A stretch of 64,000 nt of DNA from Sternotherus odoratus (GCA_032164245.1 JAVMKO010000023.1:62001-126000), one strand, 5' to 3'. Numbered from the stretch's first letter, positions 45,470-57,097 are shown. A program made the numbers and translations. The notes: generated by a model from the letters alone, not told the origin.

Positions 45470-45830
45470 AATTTATGAGAGAGAAAAGGTGGGTGAAATA
45501 ATAAATTAGACCAACTTCACTTGGTGGAGGGGAGAAGCTTTTGAGCTTCAGAGAGCCCTTCCTCAGGTCTGGAGAAGGTAACCAGAGTGTCACAGCTAAC
45601 AAAGTAGTGCAAATTATTAAGCATAAAAGGTTCACATATATTGTAGGAAATGAAGAGGACGGTGTAGCCTGGATACTCTAGTTACCTTCTCCTGACCTGA
45701 GGAAGCTCCAAAGCTTGTGCCTTCTACCAACAGAAGTTGGTCCAATAAAAGATACCACCTCGCCCATTTTGTCTCTCTTATCCTGTAACCAACACAGCTG
45801 TTGCAACACTGTAATTATTGATCATCTCAT
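45470..45830. mobile_element. Two facing copies of an AATAAAAGATA-tailed repeat
   Basis: The right part (45690-45815, plus) reads ACCTGAGGAAGCTCC, AGAAGTTGGTCCAATAAAAG, ATACCACCTCGCCCA. The left part (45600-45480) is the same repeat inverted: the GCTTTTGAGCTTCAGAGAGC block and the TTAGACCAACTTCACTTGG inverse. It lies upstream of the TRAF3IP1 relic exon. Confidence 0.55.
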
Positions 45831-46019
45831 GTATGTTATAAGATGTGCGGACACTGAGTTCTATGTTCTTGAGCTACACATTAAACAGATTAATTAACAA
45901 TATATGTAGATAAGTATCTTTCAAATCAACTCTGCTACGCCAGGCAGATGATCAGTGACTGGGCACTACCAAGATACAAACACCGTCACGACACTTTCGG
46001 AAAGGCCGGAGTTGAGACG

Positions 46020-46470
46020 AGTCCTTGACAACACTCGCTTTAGAAGAGGGGGCCGGGTCTCGCTCCTGGAGAGCCCCTCAGAGAAGCGCCACTCAGTGCC
46101 CCCCCCCGCCCCCAACCCCCCTCCCCTCTAACCCCCTCCCGCGGGCGCGAGGCGCTGGGGGAGGGGAGACGGGGGGCAGCGCACACTCGCGGGGGGGGTC
46201 GTCTCCCGGGGGTCTCCGCCCCGCGGCGCCTAGCAACGGGGGGACGCGGATCCGGCCCCGCCTCACCTCGCCGATCACGTCGCGCGGGGAGCGGACGGGC
46301 GGTTGCTGAGCAGCCGCTCGGGGAGGGGCGGTTTGCATCCATGGCGGCCCCTCAGCAACGGCCGGGCCGGCGCGCGCTCCGACCCCCTCCCGGCATGCAC
46401 CGCGCCGCCCCCCTCTGCGCAGGCGCCGCACCCGAGACCGCTGTTATTGGCCCCAGCGCGGCCCTAGCAA
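46020..46470. other. CpG island with RFX half-sites
   Basis: CpG-dense block with CCTAGCAAC at about 46229 and 46466, CTCAGCAACGG near 46351 and GTTGCTGAGCAGC near 46302. These resemble X-box half-sites. It lies upstream of the minus-strand TRAF3IP1 exons, so it could be the remains of that promoter, but no first exon is identifiable. Confidence 0.4.
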
Positions 46471-46475
46471 CGGGC

Positions 46476-47222
46476 CTGCACCGCCCTGTTGGGGCCCCGC
46501 CCCCGTCGGAACGTCACCCTGCACAGCGCTGTTGGGGCCCCGCCCCCCTTCGGAACACCGCCCTGCACCGCCCTGTTGGGGCCCCGCCCCCTTCGGAACA
46601 CCGCCCTGCACAGCGCTGTTGGGGCCCCGCCCCCTTCGGAACGTCACCCTGCACAGCGCAGTTGGGGCCCCGCCCCCTTCGGAACACCGCCCTGCACCGC
46701 CCTGTTGGGGCCCCGCCCCCTTCGGAACGTCACCCTGCCCCCGCCCTGTTGGGGCCCCGCCCCCTTCGGAACGTCACCCCGCACCGCCCTGTTGGGGCCC
46801 CGCCCTCTTCGGAACACCACCCCGCACCGCCCTGTTGGGGCCCCGCCCCCTTCGGAACACCACCCCGCACCGCCCTGTTGGGGCCCCGCCCCCTTCGGAA
46901 CACCGCCCTGCACAGCGCAGTTGGGGCCCCGCCCCCTTCGGAACGTCACCCTGCCCCGCCCTGTTGGGGCCCCGCCCCCTTCGGAACGTCACCCCGAACC
47001 GCCCTGTTGGGGCCCCGCCCCCTTCGGAACACCACCCCGCACCGCCCTGTTGGGGCCCCGCCCCCTTCGGAACACCACCCCGCACCGCCCTGTTGGGGCC
47101 CCGCCCCCTTCGGAACACCGCCCTGCACAGCGCAGTTGGGGCCCCGCCCCCTTCTGAACACCACCCCGCACCGCCCTGTTGGGGCCCCGCCCCCTTCGGA
47201 ACACCCCCCCGCACCGCCCTGT
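46476..47222 (+). repeat. 43-bp GC-box minisatellite (~17 units)
   Basis: Unit: GTTGGGGCCCCGCCCCCTTC, GGAACACC or GGAACGTCACC, then a CCTGCACAGCGC or CCGCACCGCCCT spacer. Starts at 46618 and 46661 give 43 bp. Each unit carries a GC box, and some carry a CRE-like CGTCAC. The array ends exactly where the right arm of the inverted duplication begins. Confidence 0.9.
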
Positions 47223-47257
47223 CCTTATTTAAGAGAGACTTTGTTTTCTCATGAGTT

Positions 47258-47520
47258 GGGAAGAAGGATGGTCCAGTAGCTAAGGATATAGCCTGAAACC
47301 CATGCCAGGCAACTTGGGTTCAATCCTCTGCTCTACTACAGAGCCCTTGTGTGACTGCAGCCTAAGCACTTAGTCTCTCTGTGCCTCAATCTCCCATCTG
47401 TAAAATGGGAATAGTAGCACTTCTCTACCTCACAGCGGTATTGTGAAGACCTACATTAAACACAGTGAGGTGCTAAGTTACTATGGTAATGGGGGTCTCA
47501 TAAGTACCTAAAACAGATCA
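47258..47520 (+). mobile_element. MIR-type SINE (right arm)
   Basis: GGGTTCAATCCTCTGCTCT, then TGTGTGACTGCAGCC, then CTCTGTGCCTCAATCTCCC and TCTGTAAAATGGGAATAG. This is the CORE-SINE layout with a tRNA-like B-box region first. Confidence 0.7.
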
Positions 47521-49095
47521 TAAATTAATTCACTAGTACTAGGTCCTCAGGCATGCCTAACCTCTTCTGCCTGGGAAGTGGGAGCAATGAGGACATAAGT
47601 GGCTTTCCATTATTTCAAACCCTCCAAACCTTGGTTCAGATCAGGCCCGTTCTCCACAGGGCATCCACACACAGGGCCTACCCTCTACTCCTGGGGATCC
47701 CAGGACAACAGAGATCTCAGAATTCCAGGGAGGGGAGATGGAAATATCTGAGAATCCTTTCGGTATCATGGAAAAAGATGACAGATAAGATTGGATCTAA
47801 AAGCCCTGTGGGTGTCTCACTGACACCTCCCGCCAGCTCACTACACCCTTCATCATTACTCTGTTTACAGTCCTTCATCCAGTTCAGCATTTATACCCAA
47901 GACAATCCTGATTAGTTTGCAAGTAAGATTTTGTAAGATCAGGAACGAAAATGCATTATGGATTCTGATTTATTCTGTGTTCCCTTACTCTGTAACTCTG
48001 CCAGAGATTACTGACTAGCCTTATGTTCTTTTTCAGAGACATTACAGAGTTTTGCACAGAAATTCTAAAAACATAGGAATTGAACTGCCAGACTGGATCA
48101 GACCCATGTAGTCCAGTATCTCATCTCAGACAATAACCAGCACTGGGTGCCTCGAGACTAGGGGTAGAAACCTCACTTTAGACAGATGTGGGGTAATCTG
48201 CCATGCCTCCTCCCATTAGGGCTCATCATAATCCCCAATTGTTAGCAACTGGTTTAAACCTTGAAGCATGAGGTTTAATATCCCTTCCAGAATTTGTTAA
48301 AAATGAACTGGGATATTTGTGGTACCTGCATAGCCTCTCTTGAATCTTGCTGAGCACTGGTCATCATCTTGGTAATTTACTCATCAATAGAGCTCTCTAC
48401 TGACATGCAAATGATGAGAACCATCCACCAGGTTTTAGTTCTGCGTACTAAATCATAAGCACGGTCATTTAGTAAAACTAGTTTTTCTTACATTTATATA
48501 CACTCCCTTTAAATACATTTTGGGTCAGATTCTCCCCATCATTCAAGATCTGCTTGGCACAGGAGAGATGGGGCATCCTAATAATAATAATCCTAATAAT
48601 CCCCAGGCGGGGGCGGCTCCACGTTCGGCAAAGGGGCCGGGAAGCGCCTGGGGGAGCCGCCGGCCAGGGACGCGCACGGGCCGGATGGAAGGCTTTGGCG
48701 GGCCGTATAAGGCCTGCGGGCTGGAGGTTCCCCACCCCTGCCGTAGACAGATCAATGAGAAGTTCCCCTCAATACACGTCTGACAGCAAAAAAAGCAAAC
48801 ACGTTAAGATTCATAAGGAATGGGATGGAGACTAACACCCAACATTTGTGTATAAATCCAGGGGGCAGCCCCTAATACCTTGGACCCCCGTGGCTAGCAC
48901 AGCGCTGCACATGGGATTTTGTAGATCTGTCTCTGAGAACGGGGGAAGAAATAGGTCTAAATATTTTTTGATGAGAGAAACCCCCTGGATGTGAAGGGAT
49001 TTTATATGAAGTGGACAGGTTGCTGGGATTGTATAGGGAAGTTTAATAAACAGACAGTAATAATCCCCCCACCCCCGGACCATTCCCATGGGCAT

Positions 49096-49217
49096 AGGGG
49101 GATCAGATGTCCCCATTTTATAGGGCCAGTCCCGATTTTGGGGTCTTTTTCTTATATAGGATCCTATGACCCCCACCCACTCTTCTGATTTTTCACACTT
49201 GCTGTCGGGTCCCCCTA
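49096..49217 (-). mobile_element. MITE (AGGGTGACCAGA type), right-arm copy
   Basis: Inverse of 26242-26360: GGGGATCAGATGTCCCC at one end and TGTCGGGTCCCCCT at the other. Confidence 0.55.
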
Positions 49218-49559
49218 CATGGGCAGCAGGGAGCCCTTTGGGGAGGGGGCTTAAGAGGGGGGTAGGGAGCAGGAACAACCCCCCCGGGCAGTGGGGAGGA
49301 GGCAGCAGCAAAGGGGGGGGTGACTGGGAGTAGCTGGGGGGGGCAGGAGCCAGGACTGTGTCTCCCCCGTCCCCTCCCTCGCCCTGCTGCTGGCGGAGGT
49401 TCAAGGGCCGCCCCAGCTCACCCCAGAGGCAGCTGATTCTCCGGGCGCTGCAAGCGGCCCCCATTGACCCCAGACTCGTGCGGGGGCGGGTAGGAGCTGG
49501 GGAGGGGGGCCGAGTGTGGGGCGTGGCCAGTTCGAGCCGGCGGGGGCGGGGTGGAGTGT

Positions 49560-50095
49560 GGGCGTCGGGGGGGCGGGGCTGAGACGAAAGGGATCGGAGC
49601 GGGGGTCGGGGCTAGTCAGAAGGGGGGCGGGGCCGGTCGGAGCCGGTGGGGGGCGGAGCGGGGGGTGGGGCTAGTCGGACGGGGGGGCGGTCGGAGCCGG
49701 GAGGTTCGGAGCAGGCGGGCGGGGCTAGTCGGGCAGGGGTCGGGGCTAATCGGACGGGGGCGGAGCAGGGGTCGGGGCTAGTCGGACGGGGGCGGAGCAG
49801 GGAGCGGGGCTAGTCGGATGGGGGCGGAGCAGGGGGCGGGGCTAGTCGGATGGGGGCGGAGCAGGGGGCGGGGCTAGTCGGGCAGGGGTCGGGGCTAGTC
49901 GGACGGGGGCGGAGCAGGGGTCGGGGCTAGTCGGACGGGGGCGGAGCAGGGGGCGGGGCTAGTCGGATGGGGCGGAGCAGGGGGCGGGGCTAGTCAGACG
50001 GGGGGGAGCGGGCCAGTCGGAGCCGGCGGTCGGTCGGAGCAGGGGGCGGGGCTAGTCCGGCGGGGGCGGGGCTAGTCCGGCGGGGGCGGGGCGAT
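49560..50095 (-). repeat. GC-rich 32-bp array, right-arm copy
   Basis: Units combine GGGGCTAGTCGGACGGGGGC and GGAGCAGGGGTC at about 32 bp, around 15 copies. The left arm has a shorter, more diverged version (25590-25945), so this copy expanded or the other contracted. Confidence 0.8.
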
Positions 50096-50305
50096 CCTAG
50101 CGGCGCTGTCCTGACCTGAGCCTCACCCCGCCCAGCCCCCACCTGCGCTCCCCAGGCAGCGCAACGGCCCGGCCGAGGGGCGGGGCCGCCAGGGACCAAG
50201 CCCCGCCCCTGGGACACGGAGGATTCTCCTGAGAAGCGGCGACGCTGCACCCACGGGGGGGTCAGGCAGAGCCCGGGGTCCGCTCCCACCTGGGCTGGAG
50301 AGAGC

Positions 50306-50372
50306 GGAAGCGCCCCCGGGGCAGGCTGGGAGTTGTAGTGCCTGACTCTCCCGCGGGCAGAAGTGACGTTAG
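50306..50372 (-). promoter_or_regulatory. ETS/CRE + ZNF143 + CTCF-like promoter, copy 4
   Basis: On the minus strand: AACGTCACTTCTGCCCG, then ACTACAACTCCCAGCCTGC, then GGGGGCGCTTCCG. It is the right-arm twin of the module at 25300-25373. No coding exon was found downstream on the minus strand. Confidence 0.6.
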
Positions 50373-51199
50373 ACAGGTGGCGGGAGGAGCTTTGCCTGGC
50401 TCTGGGCATGCGCAGATTGCCCAGCGGCCGCCTCGAGATACCGCCGCGAGCCCCGGGGCCGGGGCTGAGGGGCCGGGTGGTGACTGGGGGGAGGCCACGC
50501 GCGAGGAGGGGGGGCTCGGAGCTGCTGTCCCCGCAGGAGACCAACGACCCCCCCCGCTAGTCTCTGCCCTGGGGGGGCGGGGGGAGGGGACCAGCCCCCT
50601 GGGGTTCCTGCGGGTGGCTGGGGGAGAAGCCCCCCCCCCGTTTTTCCAGCTACTTCCCCCCCCAGCCCGCACTGCCCGGCCCCTCCCCACATCCAGGGAC
50701 CTGACCCCGCCCCCCTCCTGTCCCCACATTGTCCCGTCCCGTTAACCTGGGGAACTCCTCGCTGGAGACACCCGCTGCTCGCCGCCCCCCCTCCCGATAA
50801 CTCCGCCCCCCGCCGTTCACCGTCACCGGGGCAGCCTGCAAGGGAAGGCGGGAGAGCGGGCGGGGCCCGGGTCAGAGGAGCCGAGACGCCGCCGCTGCCC
50901 CCGCCCCGTGAGGACCCGCCCCCCCCTCCGCGGCCCGGGGGGGGCAGTGGAGAAAAGGGGGGTCCTGGGAGGGGAACCCCAAAGCAGGCGCGGGGTACTG
51001 GGGGCGGGTGCCACTGCAGGGTATAGGGGGCACCCTCCACCTGCCTCACCCCCTCCATGCCATGGGGTTCTGTGCACCCCACTTTCCCTCTCCCCCCTCC
51101 ACCTGGACCCCTATTATGTAGGCTGTAAGGGCTGGGTATCCCCCCCGTAAGCCACGACCCATGTTCCTGTTGGGGCACCCCCTGATATTGGGGGGCTCT

Positions 51200-51301
51200 A
51201 TGCAAATGAGGCATCCCTATACCAAGGAGCGGGGTTGATTTGCATAACATGGCACCACCGGGGAAGGAGCAAAATCGGGCGCGCTCCCTCGCCATGGCAA
51301 C
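51200..51301 (-). promoter_or_regulatory. X-box-like site plus two octamers, copy C
   Basis: Octamers at 51200-51207 and 51238-51245, and CTCGCCATGGCAAC at 51288-51301 (inverse GTTGCCATGGCGAG). Same order and spacing as at 6703-6804 and 24388-24489. Confidence 0.45.
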
Positions 51302-52639
51302 CAGATTCGTGGGAGGCAGGGGTTAGGGGGCAGTGACCCGCACGTTCGCAGGGGCCAACGGTGAATCAATGAGAGGCCTCCAGCTCTTTCACTTGCATAA
51401 GCCCCGAGGGTGGGGCAAAGTCCGGGGGTTAAGGATGTCCATTTCACCTTAACTCTTCCCCCCCCCGCCTATGCGTTTGGCTACAGCCCCCTCGTCGGCT
51501 GGGTTCGAGACTCTAGAACCCCAGCACAGGCCCCTTTCTTGTGAGCTGGGGAGGATGTTGGTCACAACAGTAGGTTGTTATCCCCTAGGCAGATCCAGAC
51601 ACCCCAGGGCGGGGTGGGGGCATGTGAATGTCAAGAATCTGGACAACTGGGTTCTTAGCCTTTCCTCTGGGAGGGCAGTGGGGGCTGGGAGCCAGGACTC
51701 CTGGGTCCTCTCCCCACCTCTGGAAGGGGAGTGGGGCCTAGCGGTTAGAGCAGGAGGCGGTTGGGAGCCAGGACGCCTGGGTTCTCTCCCTGACTCTGGG
51801 ACAGGAGTGGGGGCTGGTGGGTTAGATCAGAGGGGAATTGGAGCCAGGACTCCTGGGTTCTCTCCCCAGCTCGGGGAGGGGGTTAGTGTATCCACCCTGG
51901 GCATGTGCCCCATAGCGGGGGTGGCGCCTCTTCCCCCTCCCTCGCCCAGCCCTGCCCCCAGCCATCGCAATTCGCACGGGGCGACTCCCTCGCACGTCAG
52001 CGTGCGAGCATGTGCGAGATTCCCACCAAGCTCACTCCCGACCCGCAGCCCCTGCCCTGCCCCCGCCACACCTGGGCCAGTGCCCCTCACTCCTGCCTTG
52101 CAGCCCCACACTGTCTCTGGGGGGCAGGGGGGCACAGAGATGTAGCTGGGCTGCATCCAGTGGAAGTGGGGGGTGCTGGGGGTCATGCTGCCTTCCCCCC
52201 ACAACTGGCCAGCCAACAGGATCCCGCCTGTACACGCAGCGCCAGCGCTCCCAGAGACCCTACAATAACAAACCTCCGCACACCATCCCAGCGCCCACAG
52301 AGACCCTACAATAACAAACCTCCGCACACCATCCCAGTGCCCACAGAGACCCTACAATAACAAACCTCCGCACACCACCCCAGTGCCCACAGAGACCCTA
52401 CAATAACAAACCTCCGCACGCCACCCCAGTGCCCACAGAGACCCTACAATAACAAACCTCCGCACGCCACCCCAGTGCCCACAGAGACCCTACAATAACA
52501 AACCTCCGCACGCCATCCCAGTGCCCACAGAGACCCTACAATAACACATCTCCGCACGCCATCCCAGTGCCCACAGAGACCCTACAATAACAAACCTCCG
52601 CACGCCATCCCAGTGCCCACAGAGACCCTACATACACAA

Positions 52640-53750
52640 TACTGTTTCACACGCACATTTTCCAATTACCACCCTCTCTGCGAGTCCCAGAATTGCAGAC
52701 TCGGCTACAGAACAGGATCAAAGCAAGCTCCGGGGAACGAAGCAGAGAGACAAATTGTGGCAGTTGCGTAACTCCAGAGATTTTTGTGGCTGTCTTTTAC
52801 AGTTCTGAGACCACACGGATCAAATGCACATCTTTTTGCAATGTTACAGTCAACTCTGACTTCTATGAAGTGGGAATTTTTGACAACGGCCATTCTCACG
52901 GTTTAGTCTGTTGCAACGTTCCCTCCAAAAAGACGTGCCTCCTGCAATCCAGTGGAAAACCTCACGAACCAACCAGACAGACATTCGAAGCACGTGTATT
53001 TTGATTCTTTAAACCCCTTTCTTTAAAGGGACACTAAATTGCATTTGGGCACTAAGCTAGCACCAAATGCCACAGTTCTCCCGCCTTCTAATCAAGTGAT
53101 GCAAGTTACAAACTCCGTGGCCGCATGAATGTACAGCTGAGAACAGCTGAGAACAAATGTTCTCTCACAGACTGGCCAGCTAGTGACCAAAACAGGTGGC
53201 CTCTGCAATGATGTTTAACTTTCACCATCCGAGAATTTCACCAAGAGCCTCTCTCTAGACTGAGCAATGAATCCTTCAGTTTTCTCCTTAGTTTGCCCAC
53301 AAAGACTATATTGCTTAGTCAACAAGGTTATGTTTATATTCTACGATCTAACCACCTTAAAAGAGGCACTGAATAACAAAATGATGGGTAGTGTCCTCCC
53401 AGAAGTTTGAACCCCTGTCTTTGTCTGTTTTAATCATTTCTATCTAACCAATTCCACCCCCAGCTCCTCCCCACCCATCTCTCAAGTCAAGTGTAACGTG
53501 ATCTTCACACAATTCCCGGTCATCTTTTTAATGTATGGTCAGACAGCTCTGGGACTCGGTTGTAACGCATGCTCCCTCTGGTGACTGGGATATAAATGAC
53601 ATACAAACAGTTTCTATATTTGTGTACGTATTTAATGTCTCCGTAACGGCGTGGTGGATTTATTAAAAGGTTTAGAATCTAGATGGCACTAGATCGCATG
53701 TTTTCTTGCATATCAGAAATGACTGGATAATACTACAAACTGCACAGACT
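52640..53750. other. No gene recognised
   Basis: AT-normal unique DNA beyond the right arm. The frame at 52693-53004 has no family motif and is taken as chance. Confidence 0.45.
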
Positions 53751-53754
53751 ATCT

Positions 53755-54150
53755 TCAAATGGATGTAATTAGAATGCCACCAAAATCCAGGACCATTTGC
53801 TACCCTGCTCTGTGCTACAATGATTCCCGACTACTTGCTAGGCGTGGTAAAGGGTCCTACCGTGGAGAATGGAATAAGGCAGCCCTCCCCAGAAACCTGC
53901 AAAGGCTTTCAGAGTATCTCCAGGAGAGCTTCATGGAGATATCCCTGGAGGATTCCCGCTCCATCCCCAGAAGCAGATGTTAGCAGATTTTTCCAGTAGC
54001 TGTCCTGGTCGCGAATGCATCTTCAGGGCAAATTAATCCTGAAACACACTTGCTTTAAACCCTGCATTGTATTTACAAAGGTACACTCACCAGGGATGCC
54101 TTCCCCAGCTTCATGGTCCGGGAGCCTGCCTTGAGAGGGTGTGGAGGGTA
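53755..54150 (+). mobile_element. Probable dispersed DNA-transposon 3' part
   Basis: A 74-codon frame (53759-53983) ends SEYLQESFMEISLEDSRSIP and RSRC-stop, followed by CAGGGCAAATTAATCCTGAAACA and an AT-rich tail. From recall, near-identical text recurs in turtle transposons that carry a SANT/Myb-like or Harbinger-type gene; I cannot verify this here. It is not a host gene by appearance. Confidence 0.4.
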
Positions 54151-54224
54151 TTGGCTTCAGAGTGATGAATGGTTCCTGGCTTATTTCTGGGTATGCACAC
54201 AAGCTGGGCTTGGGGTTAAGGGGA

Positions 54225-54660
54225 GAGGCGAGAACTCAAACAATCTGGGTTCAGGTCCCAGTTTGCCCCAAATTCTCCATGCAAACTTGAGCAAATTACT
54301 TCAGCTCTCTGAGCCTCAGTTTCCCCATCTGTAAAAGGGAGAGCAGCCTCCCACCACTTACCTAGTCAGCCTTTGAGCTTTTTGTGGCAAGGACTTTCTG
54401 TCGCTGTGGGTCTGTCTACACTGCGGTTAGACACCGGCCCAGACCCGCTGACTTGGGCTCACACGGCTCAGGCTGTGGGCTGTTTAATTGGGGTGTAGAT
54501 GTTCCGTTTGGGCTGCAGCCGAAGGTCCGGCCCCCTCCCACCTCGCAGGGTCCTACAGCCCGAGCCCCGACATGGACACTGCAATTAAACAGCCCCTTCG
54601 CCTGGGCCCTGGGAGCCTGAGTCAGCCGGCATGGGCCAGCTGTGGGTTTTCAATGGCAGG
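54225..54660 (+). mobile_element. MIR fragment and a palindromic short element
   Basis: MIR core at about 54,255-54,350 (CTGAGCCTCAGTTTCCCCA, TCTGTAAAAGGG). Then a self-inverse element at 54,410-54,600: GTCTACACTGCGG...GGCTGTTTAATTGG on the left answered by GCAATTAAACAGCC on the right. Confidence 0.55.
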
Positions 54661-54849
54661 GTGGAGATTCCCTTAGTGTCTGTTCAGCACCAGTCACAAC
54701 GGGGACCCTGATCTTGGTCAGTGTCCGTGCAGAGCCCTGCACAACAAGGGGCCTGACCTCAGTCAGGGGCTCTGGAACTCCCGGCATTACAGGAGCCCCG
54801 ATTTTGTTTGGGGTCCCTGTAGCATCTGGCCTAATGTGGGGCCAGGATC

Positions 54850-56245
54850 TGTGCAGTGCCCAGTACAGTGGTGGGGTGTGATCTTTGTCAGGGTCCGTGC
54901 AGTGCCCTGTAAAGTGGTGGAGTGTGATATTTGTCAGGGTCGGTGCAGTGCCCAGTACAGGGGAGGGGTGTGATCTTTGTCAGGGTCGGTGCAGTGCCCG
55001 GTACAGTGATGGGGTGTGATCTTTGTCAGGGTCGGTGCAGTGCCCAGTACAGTGGTGGGGTGTGATCTTTGTCAGGGTCGGTGCAGTGCCCTGTTACAGT
55101 GGTGGGGTGTGATCTTTGTCAGGGTCAGTGCAGTGGCCCTGTACAGTGGTGGAGTGTGATCTTTGTCAGGGTCGGTGCGGTGCCCAGTACAGTGGTGGGG
55201 TGTGATCTTTGTCAGGGTCGGTGCGGTGCCCAGTACAGTGGTGGGGTGTGATCTTTGTCAGGGTCAGTGCAGTGCCCAGTACAGTGGTGGGGTGTCGATC
55301 TTTGTCAGGGTCAGTGCAGTGCCCAGTACAGTGGTGGAGTTTGATCTTTGTCAGGGTTGGTGCGGTGCCCAGTACAGTGGTGGGGGTGTGATCTTTGTCA
55401 GGGTCAGTGCAGTGCCCAGTACAGTGGTGGGGTGTGATCTTTTCAGGGTCAGTGCAGTGCCCAGTACAGGGGTGGGGTGTGATCTTTGTCAGGGTCGGTG
55501 CAGTGCCCGGTACAGTGGTGGGGTGTGATCTTTGTCGGGGTCGGTGCAGTGTCCAGTACAGTGGTGGGGTGTGATCTTTGTCGGGGTCGGTGCAGTGCCC
55601 AGTACAGTGGTGGGGTGTGATCTTTGTCGGGGTCAGTGCAGTGCCCAGTACAGTGGTGGGGTGTGATCTTTGTCGGGGTCGGTGCAGCGCCAAGTACAGG
55701 GGTGGGGTGTGATCTTTGTCGGGGTCGGTGCAGTGCCCAGTACAGTGGTGGGGTGTGATCTTTGTCGGGGTCGGTGCAGTGACCAGTACAGGGGTGGGGT
55801 GTGATCTTTGTCGGGGTCGGTGCAGTGCCCGCTACAGTGGTGGGGTGTGATCTTTGTCAGGGTCAGTGCAGTGCCCAGTACAGTGGTGGGGTGTGATCTT
55901 TGTCAGAGTCAGTGCAGTGCCCAGTACAGTGGTGGGGTGTGATCTCTGTCAGGGTCGGTGCAGTGCCCAGTACAGTGGTGGGGTGTGATCTTTGTCAGGG
56001 TCTGTGCAGTGCCCAGTACAGTGGTGGGGTGTGATCTTTTTCGGGGTCGGTGCAGTGCCCAGTACAGTGGTGGGGTGTGATCTTTGTCAGGGTCGGTGCA
56101 GTGCCCAGTACAGTGGTGGGGTGTGATCTTTGTCAGGGTCAGTGCAGTGCCCAGTACAGGGGTGGGTTGTGATCTTTGTCAGGGTCGGTGCAGTGCCCAG
56201 TACAGTGGTGGGGTGTGATCTTTGTCAGGGTCGGTGCAGTGCCAG
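54850..56245 (+). repeat. 46-bp minisatellite, GTGATCTTTGTC type (~30 units)
   Basis: Unit: GTGATCTTTGTCAGGGTCGG, TGCAGTGCCCAGTACAGTGG, TGGGGT. It shares its 46-bp length with the arrays at 5.0, 22.9 and 52.3 kb, but the sequence is different. Neither strand has frequent stops, which gives long frames of Thr/Asp/His-rich or Val/Gly-rich peptide not taken as coding. Confidence 0.92.
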
Positions 56246-56469
56246 GCCCAACGGTGACACAGATCTCAGTCTGGGTCTCTGAAGTGCCCAGCACCATGGA
56301 GGTAGCAACGTGGGCAGCAGTCGTGCGCTGCCTGGCACAAGGGGGGCCGTGATCTCCGTCCAGGTCTCACTTTTCCCTGGCACAATATGGGACCAGATGT
56401 CAGCTGGGATCTCTGCACTGCCCAGCACAACAGGGGCTCAGATCTCAGTTGGGGTCTCCACAGCACTTG

Positions 56470-56700
56470 TCAGAACAGTGGGGTCTGACCTCTGTTTGGG
56501 GTCTCTGCAGGGCCTGGCAGGACAGGGCCCAGATCTCAGTTGGGGTCTCTGCAGGGCCTGGCAGGACAGGGCCCAGATCTCAGTTGGCGTCTCTGCAGGG
56601 CCTGGCAGGACAGGGCCCAGATCTCAGTTGGGGTCTCCGCAGGGCCTGGCAGGACAGGGGCCCTGATTTTGTTTGACGTCTCTGCAGCACTTGGAAGAAC
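56470..56700 (+). repeat. 44-bp short array
   Basis: Four to five units of CAGGGCCTGGCAGGACAGGG, CCCAGATCTCAGTTGGGGTC, TCTG. They resemble a diverged form of the preceding 46-bp unit (GATCTCAGT...GGGTCTCTGCAGTGCCC), so both may come from one older array extending to about 56,880. Confidence 0.75.
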
Positions 56701-56981
56701 GGGAGCTGGATTTCACTCCGTGGGGTTGCAGGGCCCGGCCAAACAGGGTCCCCGTTAGGGTCACGGTAGCGCCCGGCACAACAATTTCCCCGCTCTCTGT
56801 AGGGGTCTGTGCAGTTCCTGGCACCGCGAATGTCCCAAACTCGGTCAGGGTTTGTGCAGGGCCCATCCTGACCTCAGTCGAGACCTGAGCCACACTCAGT
56901 ACGATAAGAGCCCCGATCTCAGGATCACTGGGGAGAAGAGCGGGAAGATTGTCACGGCTTTGAGATCAGGATTTCAGAACT

Positions 56982-57097
56982 AGGGTGAGCAGACAGCAAG
57001 GGTGAAAAACCAGGAGAGGGGGTGGGGGGGGTAAGCGGAGCCTGTATAAGAAAAAGACCCCAAAATTGGGACTGTCCCTATAAAATCAGGTCGCCCT
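56982..57097 (+). mobile_element. MITE (AGGGTGACCAGA type), copy 5
   Basis: TAGGGTGAGCAGACAGCAAG at the left end and TAAAATCAGGTCGCCCT at the right, with the same interior as the other copies. Confidence 0.6.

Larger units (their letters stand above)
47221..52632 (-). repeat. Right arm of the large inverted duplication
   Basis: Inverse counterpart of 22868-27765, starting with GTCCTTATTT at 47221 and ending in the inverted 46-bp array (52250-52632). It carries about 485 bases (roughly 47688-48172) that are absent from the left arm, and a longer GC-rich array at 49560-50095. About 19.5 kb lie between the arms. Confidence 0.85.

Noticed and set aside
46341..47279. 312-codon frame PCTALLGPRPLRNT repeats
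   Set aside because: Translation of the 43-bp GC-box array in several frames at once; not a gene.
52693..53004. 103-codon frame with several cysteines, considered as a small secreted protein
   Set aside because: No signal peptide at the ATG, no splice context and no family pattern.
55166..55693. Thr/His/Asp-rich minus-strand frame of 175 codons
   Set aside because: Antisense of the 46-bp array with no non-repeat part.
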